A stretch of DNA of 9,894 bases from Eubacteriales bacterium. GTDB lineage: Bacteria; Bacillota_A; Clostridia; Lachnospirales; Lachnospiraceae. A program made the position numbers and the translations under genes. Location of the stretch: positions 1-9,894 of the forward strand of contig JAUNAE010000119.1 of NCBI GenBank assembly GCA_030527765.1, read 5' to 3'. The notes beneath the pieces are model-generated. The model was given only the letters and a program-made list of their open reading frames with translations, had not been told where the DNA came from and searched no databases. Positions 1-7,077 of the stretch are shown here, in pieces; the stretch's first letter is position 1, and every line of letters begins with the position of its first letter.

Positions 1-1797
1 ACCGATATTTACAATGCTCTGAAAAATGCCAGACAAAAAAATTATGACGAAGTGGACGTATGGGTTGATTATGATTCCAACGACCTAATCGAGAGCGATT
101 GGGTTACTGTAGAAGACACTGCCACCTGGTCTGATGCCGACACCTCCGCTTCTCTATCTAACGAATCGACTTCCTCTGAGCCTTACACAACACTTCCTGT
201 CTCTTCAGGAGATTACTCAAACACGAATCTCCGGGATCAGAAAGTTGACGAAGCTGACATTGTCAAAACAGATGGAAAAAATCTCTATATCATACAGAAG
301 GATCAGTACCTAACCATTGTGAAGGCGGATAAAGAAAACAGTGAAGTCCTGAGTCGTACTGCATTGTACGCATCCTCTGACTCAGATCCGGAAGTCCCCT
401 TCCTTCTCCAGGGCGGCGATTCTTTGACCAGTCAATCAATTGAGGAACTTTTTATATCCGGCGACCATCTGATTCTTCTTGTTAGAGAATCCGTGAACGA
501 CCCGGGCCACTGGAACGACAAATATTTTACTCGAATCGTAACTCTTGATATTTCAGATCTCAGCTGCCCTTCCGTACTGGGAAATATTTCTCAAGATGGC
601 AGCTATTCCCAGGCGAGACGCATTGGCGATACAACGTATCTGTATACCACAAAAACCGTATATGTGGAAGACAAGAAAAAGGACACAGATCTTGCGGTCA
701 CTATTGGTGATCAGGAACTCTCTCCAAAGTCCTTCTGTATTCCAAACGTGGTGACTTCTCAGGATTATCTGATTTTCTCTGCCATCTCCGATGCAGATCC
801 TTCCGACATCACAGATGCAGGTGTTTTTGTCTCCGGTGCGGATAACTTCTATATCAGTGAAAACAGTCTCTATGTATTAAACAGTTATTACGAAAATTCC
901 AACAGTAACTCTCAGATATCCCGCATCTCCCTGGAAGATGGTACATTCCATGGGATTGCCTCCTGTGTTTTATCCGGATATATCAATAACACCTGGTCTG
1001 TAGATGAATATCAGGGAAATCTCCGGGTGCTCATCACATACAATACAAGAGATCTCGCAAAATTTCTGTCTTCTCTTTTGACCGGAAATTCACTGTCATA
1101 TTCCCTGTCACGCAGTCAGGGATCACGCATGAACGCTCTTTTAATTTTGGATGCTCACCTTCAGACCGTATCAAAGCTTGTCGGCATCGGTAAGAACGAA
1201 GAGATCAAATCTGCACGTTTCATGGGAGACACCGCATACTTTGTAACTTACCAAAACACCGATCCTCTGTTTTGTGCAGATCTCTCAGATCCAAAGAATC
1301 CGACTCTTCTCGGAGAGTTGGAAATTACCGGTTTTTCTTCATACCTTCATCCATTTGGGGCGGACCGTCTGCTTGGAATCGGCTATGAAACGGATCCTGT
1401 TTCCGGACGTACGAAAGGTTTGAAATTTACGATGTTTGATACTTCTGACCCCGGAAATCTGAAACCAGTACACACCTATGTTCTCAATGGCGTCACCAGC
1501 TGTCCGGCAATCAACAATTACAAATCCATCTTTATAAGCCCGGAAAAGAATCTGTTCGGATTTTATTATGATGACCGCTATCTTCTCTATGCATATGACG
1601 AATCCGACGGCTTTTCCAATGCCGGAATTTATGATCTGCTTATCGCCGGTTATTCCGGCCTCAGCAGTCCTTCCACTGTACGTGGACTGTACATTGGAGA
1701 CGAATTCTATCTTGCAGGTCCATCATATGTGACAGGTTTCTCTTTAAGCGGCGATTCCGACAGAGAATTTGCACTTGATACCTTCCCGGAAACCTGA
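1..1797 (+). CDS. Secreted/extracytoplasmic C-terminal beta-propeller protein, 5'-truncated by window edge
   Basis: The frame is open from base 1, so the true start lies outside the window. A GTG at 52 is only an internal codon, since the upstream in-frame residues (TDIYNALKNARQKNYDE) read as ordinary protein. About 598 residues are visible, ending at TGA 1795-1797. The segment VDEADIVKTDGKNLYII (nt 244-294) is the signature that opens the repeat region in the family of secreted proteins with a C-terminal beta-propeller distantly related to WD40 (Pfam Beta_propel, COG4880). After it come repeated blade-like units rich in 'LLG', 'DLSDPKNP' and 'DTSDPGN' turns, such as LFCADLSDPKNPTLLGELE. A Ser/Thr/Asp/Glu-rich low-complexity linker (nt ~100-235) precedes the propeller. 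Members are usually anchored by an N-terminal membrane segment, which would be upstream here. Biochemical function is unknown; a binding or scaffold role at the cell surface is inference. It is convergent with the transporter gene and probably functionally unrelated to the rhamnoside genes. Confidence 0.87.
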   Translation, partial: TDIYNALKNARQKNYDEVDVWVDYDSNDLIESDWVTVEDTATWSDADTSASLSNESTSSEPYTTLPVSSGDYSNTNLRDQKVDEADIVKTDGKNLYIIQKDQYLTIVKADKENSEVLSRTALYASSDSDPEVPFLLQGGDSLTSQSIEELFISGDHLILLVRESVNDPGHWNDKYFTRIVTLDISDLSCPSVLGNISQDGSYSQARRIGDTTYLYTTKTVYVEDKKKDTDLAVTIGDQELSPKSFCIPNVVTSQDYLIFSAISDADPSDITDAGVFVSGADNFYISENSLYVLNSYYENSNSNSQISRISLEDGTFHGIASCVLSGYINNTWSVDEYQGNLRVLITYNTRDLAKFLSSLLTGNSLSYSLSRSQGSRMNALLILDAHLQTVSKLVGIGKNEEIKSARFMGDTAYFVTYQNTDPLFCADLSDPKNPTLLGELEITGFSSYLHPFGADRLLGIGYETDPVSGRTKGLKFTMFDTSDPGNLKPVHTYVLNGVTSCPAINNYKSIFISPEKNLFGFYYDDRYLLYAYDESDGFSNAGIYDLLIAGYSGLSSPSTVRGLYIGDEFYLAGPSYVTGFSLSGDSDREFALDTFPET

Positions 1798-1833
1798 TTG
1801 TTTTCAGCCCAAATCATAAAATCCTGATCGCAG

Positions 1834-1883
1834 AAAAAAGCAGGACCGGAATAAGATCATCTCTTATTCCGGCCCTGTTTTTT
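1834..1883. terminator. Bidirectional intrinsic terminator between convergent genes
   Basis: A 16-bp stem pairs 1841-1856 with 1862-1877. It has one A/C mismatch (1845/1873) and a 5-base loop. On the plus strand it is followed by six T (1878-1883). On the other side lie six A (1834-1839), which form the U-tract for minus-strand transcripts. It sits 43 bases after the propeller stop and 43 bases after the transporter stop read from the other direction, so it can end both transcripts. Confidence 0.9.
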
Positions 1884-1920
1884 ACAGTCAATCGGAGGAT
1901 CCCCACACTTTGCAGGATAT

Positions 1921-3327
1921 TTAGTTCTGAGCTTCTTTTCTTGCTGCGATTTCTGCCTTCATCTCCGGAAGTCTCTTCTCCAGATCGAAACGGCTTACCA
2001 TGATAAACATTGCAGTAAACATCAGAAGCGGTACAATGATGGAGAATCCGAAGATTGCCCACTTAGTAGCTGCAGGAGCAACTGCAAGTGTTGCATCGTA
2101 TCCTACTGCACCGAGCATCCATCCGATAATGGAAGCTCCGATACCACTGCCGACTTTTCCACCGAAACTGGAAGCAGACTGGGAAGTTGCAACCATTTTT
2201 ACACCGTATTTGTACTCATTGTAGTCAATTGCCATGGATGTCATAACACCAACCAGTGCCTGCATAGGAATGGTTGCGAAGGTTGAGAAGCATCCAAGTA
2301 CTGCATACAGCATGAAGTTTTCTCTTCCGAAAAGAAGCAGACATAAGTTTGCACCGATACCAAAAGCGAAGCTGATCAGCAGAGTCTTAACAACACCGAA
2401 TTTCTTAATCATTGGTGTCAGAGCAATGAATCCGAGGAGTGTCGGTACAAGACCAACGGCACCGAGAATTCCGATCAAGTTGTCGTTTCCGAAGATCCAT
2501 TTACAATAGTAGGTTCCTGCTCCGGCAGTCAGACCGTAAATAATGCAGGAAAGGAAGTTTGTAACAAGCACGATCACCCAGTATTTGTTCTGGAACAGTT
2601 TTCCAAGAGCTTCTTTGAATGGAATCGGATCTGCCTCTACTTCTACAGGAGCGGATTCTGTTCCGTCCTCTGTAGCAGTCTCACGGGATGTCAGATATAC
2701 GATAGTAAATGCAAGAACAACGAGGATACCGAAGATTACACCATATTTGATCCATGCAGACTGTGTTCCGCCGAGCATGTTGGTGATCGGTACAGTTGCG
2801 ATTGCGATGATCATCCCGGAAATATAACCGGATGCTGCACGGAAGGTTCCCATGGTACCACGCTCTTCCTGGCTGTTGGTACGAACGGTCATGAGAGATG
2901 CATACGGGATACAAACTGCGGTATAGAATACAGCAGACAGAAGCAGGTTGGTAATTAATGCGAATGCCAGCTGTCCGGTACTTCCGATGCCCTTAGGAAC
3001 CATGAAGATTCCTGCTACCAGGATACCTGCCGGAATACCTGCTTTTAACATCCATGGACGATATTTCTCTTTTCCCGGTTTTGTATGGTCAACAATGTTA
3101 CCCATAATGACATCTGTAAAAGCATCCAGAATCTTACAGATCATAAATACGGTTGCGGTTGCACCTGCTGCCATTCCAACCTTATCTGTATAGAAGTAGG
3201 TCAGCTGTCCGATCAGACCGGAGATTGCATTCAGTGCGAACTGTCCTGTGGCGTCACCAAAATAGTCTTTTGCACGCATAACTTTTTGTACGCCGAACTT
3301 GTCTTTTCCAAGTGGTTTCTTGCTCAC
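1921..3327 (-). CDS. GPH-family (MelB-like) sugar:cation symporter, MFS fold
   Basis: A 468-residue polytopic membrane protein, normal length for glycoside-pentoside-hexuronide:cation symporters, with about 12 hydrophobic segments. The N-terminus (RAKDYFGDATGQF) and the segment KILDAFTDVIMG (about residues 65-76) match the family. D68 and D72 reproduce the DxxxD pair that binds the coupling cation in MelB (D55/D59). The following IVDHTKPGKEKYRPW is the usual cytoplasmic loop between helices II and III. A short charged C-terminal tail (about residues 445-468) should be cytoplasmic. The start is GTG at 3325-3327, chosen because GGGAGG (3336-3341) lies 8 bases upstream. Next to two GH78 rhamnosidases that lack signal peptides, it most likely imports the rhamnosylated substrate they cleave. 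That specificity is inference; it could instead carry free rhamnose or another glycoside. The gene has its own candidate promoter and may also receive read-through from the broken rhamnosidase gene upstream. Confidence 0.92.
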   Translation of the reverse strand: MSKKPLGKDKFGVQKVMRAKDYFGDATGQFALNAISGLIGQLTYFYTDKVGMAAGATATVFMICKILDAFTDVIMGNIVDHTKPGKEKYRPWMLKAGIPAGILVAGIFMVPKGIGSTGQLAFALITNLLLSAVFYTAVCIPYASLMTVRTNSQEERGTMGTFRAASGYISGMIIAIATVPITNMLGGTQSAWIKYGVIFGILVVLAFTIVYLTSRETATEDGTESAPVEVEADPIPFKEALGKLFQNKYWVIVLVTNFLSCIIYGLTAGAGTYYCKWIFGNDNLIGILGAVGLVPTLLGFIALTPMIKKFGVVKTLLISFAFGIGANLCLLLFGRENFMLYAVLGCFSTFATIPMQALVGVMTSMAIDYNEYKYGVKMVATSQSASSFGGKVGSGIGASIIGWMLGAVGYDATLAVAPAATKWAIFGFSIIVPLLMFTAMFIMVSRFDLEKRLPEMKAEIAARKEAQN

Positions 3328-3335
3328 GTTTGTTT

Positions 3336-3341
3336 CCTCCC
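3336..3341 (-). promoter_or_regulatory. Ribosome binding site that fixes the transporter's GTG start
   Basis: The minus strand reads GGGAGG, 8 bases before the GTG at 3327. The nearest in-frame ATG lies about 16 codons inside the protein and has no comparable site, so this decides the start. Confidence 0.8.
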
Positions 3342-3425
3342 TTTTTCCTTAAGTGTTTCTTTCCTTAACTGATGTCATTACTATACCATTCATGTACATC
3401 CCTGTTTTGCAGATTTAGCTAAAAT

Positions 3426-3453
3426 ATTGTAATTTTATCTTATCGCTTGTTAA
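3426..3453 (-). promoter_or_regulatory. Candidate sigma-A promoter for the transporter gene
   Basis: On the minus strand TTAACA (3448-3453) and TACAAT (3426-3431) are separated by 16 bases. Each matches the consensus at five of six positions. Transcription would begin near 3419 and leave a leader of about 90 bases. A second possibility in the same leader is an extended -10, TGGTATAGT (3380-3388), with a poor -35. The whole interval 3342-3550 is AT-rich and holds no supported small gene. I see no riboswitch-like fold here. Confidence 0.45.
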
Positions 3454-3498
3454 TTTTACAATCTTTAACATTTTCCACTTTCTGATCTCATCTGATTT

Positions 3499-3513
3499 TG
3501 CCGACATTTGGCA
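3499..3513. promoter_or_regulatory. Palindromic operator-like site upstream of the transporter
   Basis: TGCCGACATTTGGCA is a near-perfect 15-bp dyad: TGCCGA against TTGGCA, with one mismatch and a 3-base centre. It lies about 45 bases upstream of the proposed -35 and 62 bases after the stop of the broken rhamnosidase. No U-tract follows on the minus strand, so it is not an intrinsic terminator for that gene. A related half-site, CACTTGGCA, occurs at 5685-5693 upstream of the broken rhamnosidase. Use by the local AraC protein is speculative. Confidence 0.3.
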
Positions 3514-3574
3514 TATTTATCTCAGAACACGTATATTTCCGCTTTGCCCCAATCAAATAATTCTCTGCGATCTC

Positions 3575-5353
3575 TTACCCCTGCTGATTCAGTGCGTTAA
3601 TTACGGCCTCGTACAACGGTTTTGCATCCATGGACTGGAGCAGAAGTTCCGAGATGGTCATGCCGTATGCAAACTTGATCAGCGGATTGTCCAGCATGCC
3701 CGGTACCAGTTCATCGAACATCTTTCTTCCCAGTTCTTCTGCAACCAGCTCTCCCAGGGTGGACTCCATACTGAAGCGTTCCTGTCTAAGGCTTACATTA
3801 GTGGTATATTCATACTCATAAATACCGGAACCAACCTCCAGAGCCTCGTCTTTCTCCGGAAGTCTGATCACCGCTGTGGTATTTGCAGGAATTTCCACTG
3901 TGAAAAACAGTTTTCCATTCTCATATTTCATCTCACTGCGAATCACACCATAAGCACTGTCGTAGGAGGCTTTGTATTCTGTGATACCTTTTGTCAGTCT
4001 CGGAGCAATTAGGATCTTCTTGTATCCCGGTGCCAGAGGGGAAATTCCCGCTGCTTTTTCATAGAACCAGCTGCCAATGGAGCCGTATGCATAATGGTTC
4101 AGGGAATTCATTCCGGATTCATCGAAGCTTCCGTCCGGAAGAACGGAGTTCCATCTCTCCCAGATAGTCGTTGCACCTTTTTTCACTGCGTAAAGCCAGC
4201 TTGGGAAATCCTCTTTGAGAACAATCTCGTTAGCAACGCTGTGAAGACCTTCCTCTGAGAGACAATGGCACAGATACGGTGTTCCTACGAATCCGGTGGT
4301 CAGATGTCCATGATGGGCACCGATATTGGCCTCCAGTGTTGTACGGATCTTATCTCTGTACTCCGGTTTTGCCAGATCAAAGTACAGCATGAGTACACAG
4401 GCCGTCTGTGTTTCGCTGACAATTCGTCCGGTACGAGTAATAAATTCCTCATTGATTGCATCCACAATCTTCTCATAAAGTGCCGTATATTTCTCTTCTT
4501 CCTCTGCATATCCAAGCTCATGAGCCGCTTTACAAAGAAGCTTTGCAGAATGGGCATAGTAAGCATTTGCCACCAGATACTTATCGGTTCCACCGGTACG
4601 ATCCGTACTTCCGGACTCAATATCCAATGCCAGCCAGTCTCCATACTGGAATCCCGTCTGCCAGAGACCATTCTCGCTCGCATGGGCATGCATGTAGTCC
4701 ACCCATGCCTTCATCAGAGGATATTCTTCTTTTAACAGATCCAGATCTCCGTAAATTTCATACATATTCCATGGAATGATGGTTGCTGCATCACTCCAGG
4801 CTGCAGCTCCTGCCTGATCTCCCAGAATATTCGGAACAACATGAGGAACTCCCCATTCCGCAGTCGTCTCTGCCGCCATATCTCTCAGCCATTTTTTGAA
4901 GAAATTCAAAGTCCGGAAATTGTAGGATGCCGTACCGGAAAATACCTGAGCATCTCCTGTCCATCCAAGTCTCTCATCTCTCTGAGGGCAGTCCGTCGGA
5001 ACATCAAGGAAGTTGCTTCTCTGTCCCCACTCAATGTTGCTCTGAAGCTGGTTCAGAAGAGGATGATCCACTGCAAAACTTCCGCTCTGTGTCATATCCG
5101 TGTGAAGTGCACAGGCAGTAAAGTTCTCTAAAGATACGGACTCATCCACACCTTCTACACAAATATAGCGGAATCCATGGAAAGTAAAACGCGGATGAAC
5201 ACATTCTCCTTCCATCGTTTCACCATAGGTATAAGTGTCTGTACATTTTGCGCTGCGAAGATTTTCTGTATAAAAGTTTCCTTCTTTATCCAGAGTTTCC
5301 GCGTGTCGGATCACAATTTTCTCGCCAACAAGCTTCGGAAGTTTCACTTCCAC
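3575..5353 (-). CDS. Catalytic C-terminal fragment of GH78 alpha-L-rhamnosidase
   Basis: An open frame of 592 codons if read from GTG 5351-5353. Residues 1-85 are the second half of the jelly-roll domain (Pfam Bac_rhamnosid, PF05592). Residues about 88-435 are the complete (alpha/alpha)6 catalytic barrel, 437-515 the C-terminal beta-sandwich, and about 525-592 an added helical tail. The active-site signature DCPQRDERLGWTGD is at 121-134; its acidic residues correspond to D567, E572 and D579 of Bacillus RhaB, and E127 is the expected general acid. WERW at 398-401 supplies the expected general base E399. The family inverts and releases terminal alpha-L-rhamnose. No clear ribosome site precedes this GTG; translation would have to restart after the N-terminal fragment, whose TGA (5344-5346) overlaps it. 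Without the N-terminal beta domains stability is doubtful. I treat it as part of a pseudogene, although a truncated active product cannot be excluded. Confidence 0.75.
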   Translation of the reverse strand: MEVKLPKLVGEKIVIRHAETLDKEGNFYTENLRSAKCTDTYTYGETMEGECVHPRFTFHGFRYICVEGVDESVSLENFTACALHTDMTQSGSFAVDHPLLNQLQSNIEWGQRSNFLDVPTDCPQRDERLGWTGDAQVFSGTASYNFRTLNFFKKWLRDMAAETTAEWGVPHVVPNILGDQAGAAAWSDAATIIPWNMYEIYGDLDLLKEEYPLMKAWVDYMHAHASENGLWQTGFQYGDWLALDIESGSTDRTGGTDKYLVANAYYAHSAKLLCKAAHELGYAEEEEKYTALYEKIVDAINEEFITRTGRIVSETQTACVLMLYFDLAKPEYRDKIRTTLEANIGAHHGHLTTGFVGTPYLCHCLSEEGLHSVANEIVLKEDFPSWLYAVKKGATTIWERWNSVLPDGSFDESGMNSLNHYAYGSIGSWFYEKAAGISPLAPGYKKILIAPRLTKGITEYKASYDSAYGVIRSEMKYENGKLFFTVEIPANTTAVIRLPEKDEALEVGSGIYEYEYTTNVSLRQERFSMESTLGELVAEELGRKMFDELVPGMLDNPLIKFAYGMTISELLLQSMDAKPLYEAVINALNQQG

Positions 5354-5610
5354 AAAATGTCCCAGACGCTCACCTGCACATGATAAGTTGTCATCGGAAG
5401 CAGTGTTTCTCCTTCATAAGGAATGAGAATGGACTGATCACTCTCAACAACACCACTGTTCCAAATCAGCTCACCTTTGCATACAACCTGAATCTGATAA
5501 GCTTTCTGAAAAACATTCTGTTTGTCACTTGTCAGTTTCCATGAAAAACGCGGAAGTTCATCCAGCCCGATCGGGTTTTCCTGATAACAGATTCTCAAAT
5601 CCTTAATCAT
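5344..5610 (-). CDS. N-terminal fragment of the broken GH78 alpha-L-rhamnosidase
   Basis: 88 residues from ATG 5608-5610. This start is preferred over upstream in-frame codons because AAGGAG (5618-5623) sits 7 bases before it, and MIKDLRICYQENPIGLDELPRFSWKL is a typical GH78 beginning. It covers most of the N-terminal Ig/Fn3-like beta-sandwich: the PRFSWKL, AYQIQV, IWNSGVVES and YHVQVSVWD strands line up with NPSFSWMI, AYEIRV, IWNTGKVES and YSYQVRIWN of the intact paralogue. The reading frame then runs into four foreign codons (ILWK) and TGA. Alone it has no catalytic residue. It probably represents the translated stub of the pseudogene. Confidence 0.72.
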   Translation of the reverse strand: MIKDLRICYQENPIGLDELPRFSWKLTSDKQNVFQKAYQIQVVCKGELIWNSGVVESDQSILIPYEGETLLPMTTYHVQVSVWDILWK

Positions 5611-5721
5611 AATTTTTCTCCTTTTCCTGCTTCGTATATTCAACACTTCTCAGATCACTTTGCGACAGGTTTGTCTTTGTCCTGCACTTGGCATTGACTT
5701 ATTTCTTTGATTCTCTTTATA

Positions 5722-5750
5722 TTGACATCCTATCAAATTCCATTCATAAT
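5722..5750 (+). promoter_or_regulatory. Candidate sigma-A promoter of the AraC-family regulator
   Basis: A consensus -35 TTGACA (5722-5727) and a -10 CATAAT (5745-5750, five of six) are separated by exactly 17 bases. Transcription would begin near 5757 and leave a leader of about 68 bases. A TATAAT at 5765-5770 is an alternative -10 but lacks a matching -35. Confidence 0.6.
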
Positions 5751-5762
5751 ATATTGTAAATT

Positions 5763-5791
5763 TGTATAATAAATTATGTTTTTATCGTCAA
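5763..5791 (-). promoter_or_regulatory. Candidate promoter for the broken rhamnosidase gene
   Basis: On the minus strand TTGACG (5786-5791) and TATACA (5763-5768) are 17 bases apart. The -35 is good, the -10 only fair. The start would be near 5756, giving a leader of about 145 bases. It faces the regulator's own promoter, so the first bases of both transcripts would overlap. Confidence 0.35.
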
Positions 5792-5824
5792 AATAAAACT
5801 TTTCTTTTATTATGAGGAATTGCC

Positions 5825-7021
5825 ATGCTTTCATATCTTAATCAGTTTTGTAATCAGTTTTATCAGGCAACTGCCATCCCTATCTGCTGCTATAATCCGG
5901 AAACCAATGAGCAGTTTTCCTACCCGACGCAGTTTACGACGTCTCAAATCTTTCGAGAATCTCTTCCAGGTTTTACCCGGATGACACGAAATCCGGACTA
6001 TTTCGTCTCGGATTCCTTCAGTTACTACGGTTTTGTGAGATCCGAAAAAGAGCCCTTTATCATCTTTATCGGCCCTGTGTTCAGTACCCCTTATTCTGAT
6101 TTTTCCCTTCGCAACTTCATGAAGGAATGGGCTGTCCTTCCGGAACACAAGGACGAAGTCTCCGAATTTCTGTTTCGGCTTCCGGTAATCTCCTTCAGCC
6201 GTTTTCAACAGATTCTTGGGCTCGTGTATTCTGCTGTAAACCAGAAATCCATCGATGTTAATAAACATTTTAATGTCACAGACACTCAGCCCAAGGCAGA
6301 GTTTTCTGATCTCCATTCGAAGCAGGTTTACGACGCAAAAGAAAGCCGCAGTTATCACAACACCTGGCATTTTGAGCAAAAAATGATGAACTATATTCAG
6401 CAGGGCGATCTGGATGGACTGGTTGGTCTTCTGAACGGTGCTGCAGCCATGGCTGAAGGAATCGTCGCAGACAATGCCCTTCGTCAGCGCAAGAATATTT
6501 TTATTACCAGCGTGACTCTCGCGACAAGAAGTGCCATCGACGGAGGTATGGACATCGAGCAGGCATACCAGCTGTCTGACATGTACATTCAGGAATGTGA
6601 GCGCCTTTCTCAGATCGATTCCATCTCCAACCTGGAATATATCATGCTGAAAGACTTCTGCAGCCGCGTGTCTCAGAACAAAATTCCAAAGGGCATGTCA
6701 CCGGAAATTTTTGAATGTATTCAGTACATCAATCAGCATATCAACGATCCCATTCAGGTGGGGGATATTGCCGATCACATTGGCCGAAGCCGCTCCTACA
6801 CCTCGGAAAAATTCAAAAAAGAGCTTGGCTTTAATCTGAATACGTTTATCATGCGCTGCAAACTGGAGGAGGCAAAGAGCCTTCTCACCTATTCCGACAA
6901 AAGTCTCAGTGAGATCAGCACCTATCTGTGCTTCTCCAGTCAGTCTTATTTTCAGAACGTTTTCAAAAACAAATACGGTGTCACTCCCAGACACTACCGG
7001 GAGCAGCACCGTAAACGTTAA
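5825..7021 (+). CDS. AraC-family transcriptional regulator, probable local rhamnoside regulator
   Basis: 398 residues from ATG 5825; GAGG (5814-5817) lies 7 bases upstream. The C-terminal ~100 residues (about 295-395) are the AraC/XylS double helix-turn-helix: first helices around 312-332 (GDIADHIGRSRSYTSEKFKK), second around 361-383, then the family signature YFQNVFKNKYGVTPRHYR (375-392). Residues 1-145 form a mixed alpha/beta region (IPICCYNPETNEQFSYP, FIIFIGPVFS) that looks like a small-molecule sensing domain of unclassified type. It is unlike the cupin of classical AraC/RhaS. A helical linker (about 180-285; DLDGLVGLLNG, GMDIEQAYQLSDMYIQ) joins the two; this architecture is common in Firmicute AraC proteins. 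No membrane segment is seen, so the ligand is probably cytoplasmic. Placed between two GH78 genes, divergent from one, it is expected to activate rhamnoside genes on sensing the substrate or L-rhamnose. That role is inferred from context. Confidence 0.9.
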   Translation: MLSYLNQFCNQFYQATAIPICCYNPETNEQFSYPTQFTTSQIFRESLPGFTRMTRNPDYFVSDSFSYYGFVRSEKEPFIIFIGPVFSTPYSDFSLRNFMKEWAVLPEHKDEVSEFLFRLPVISFSRFQQILGLVYSAVNQKSIDVNKHFNVTDTQPKAEFSDLHSKQVYDAKESRSYHNTWHFEQKMMNYIQQGDLDGLVGLLNGAAAMAEGIVADNALRQRKNIFITSVTLATRSAIDGGMDIEQAYQLSDMYIQECERLSQIDSISNLEYIMLKDFCSRVSQNKIPKGMSPEIFECIQYINQHINDPIQVGDIADHIGRSRSYTSEKFKKELGFNLNTFIMRCKLEEAKSLLTYSDKSLSEISTYLCFSSQSYFQNVFKNKYGVTPRHYREQHRKR

Positions 7022-7033
7022 TATTTTGTAACT

Positions 7034-7077
7034 GATCGGATCGGGCAGATTCTCGCAATCCGCTGCTTGATTCGATC
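7034..7077. other. Imperfect hairpin at the 3' ends of two convergent genes
   Basis: 15-base arms 7034-7048 and 7063-7077 with a 14-base loop. In plus-strand RNA the arms pair throughout if three G-U pairs are allowed; in minus-strand RNA those become C-A mismatches. It begins 13 bases after the regulator stop and its right arm covers part of the stop codon (7076-7078) of the rhamnosidase gene. No T-run follows on either strand, so it is not a standard intrinsic terminator. It may stabilise the 3' end of the regulator transcript. Confidence 0.45.

Larger units (their letters stand above)
3575..5610 (-). pseudogene. GH78 alpha-L-rhamnosidase gene broken by an internal frameshifting deletion
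   Basis: Two consecutive minus-strand reading frames align to the beginning and the latter two thirds of a single GH78 protein. The first ends its homology at the VQVSVWD strand, equivalent to residues 81-87 of the intact neighbour (7076-9832). The second begins at GHFVEVKLPKL, equivalent to about residue 372. About 280 residues are therefore absent: the end of the first beta-sandwich, all of Bac_rhamnosid_N, and the start of the next domain. The frames change within about 5357-5370. Outside this junction no stop codon or other frameshift is seen across 592 codons and all catalytic motifs remain, so the lesion looks recent, or is a sequencing or assembly error. A good ribosome site (AAGGAG, 5618-5623, 7 bases before ATG 5608-5610) survives. 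Confidence 0.75.

Noticed and set aside
3481..3574. Intrinsic terminator after the broken rhamnosidase gene
   Set aside because: The only dyad (3499-3513) is short and is followed by A-rich rather than U-rich sequence in minus-strand RNA.
4265..4735. Plus- and minus-strand alternative frames within the broken rhamnosidase
   Set aside because: They overlap the barrel-coding region, whose protein matches GH78 continuously; the alternatives show no domain.
5611..5646. An upstream start adding 12 residues to the N-terminal rhamnosidase fragment
   Set aside because: The extension would translate through the AAGGAG site, which is ideally placed for ATG 5608-5610.
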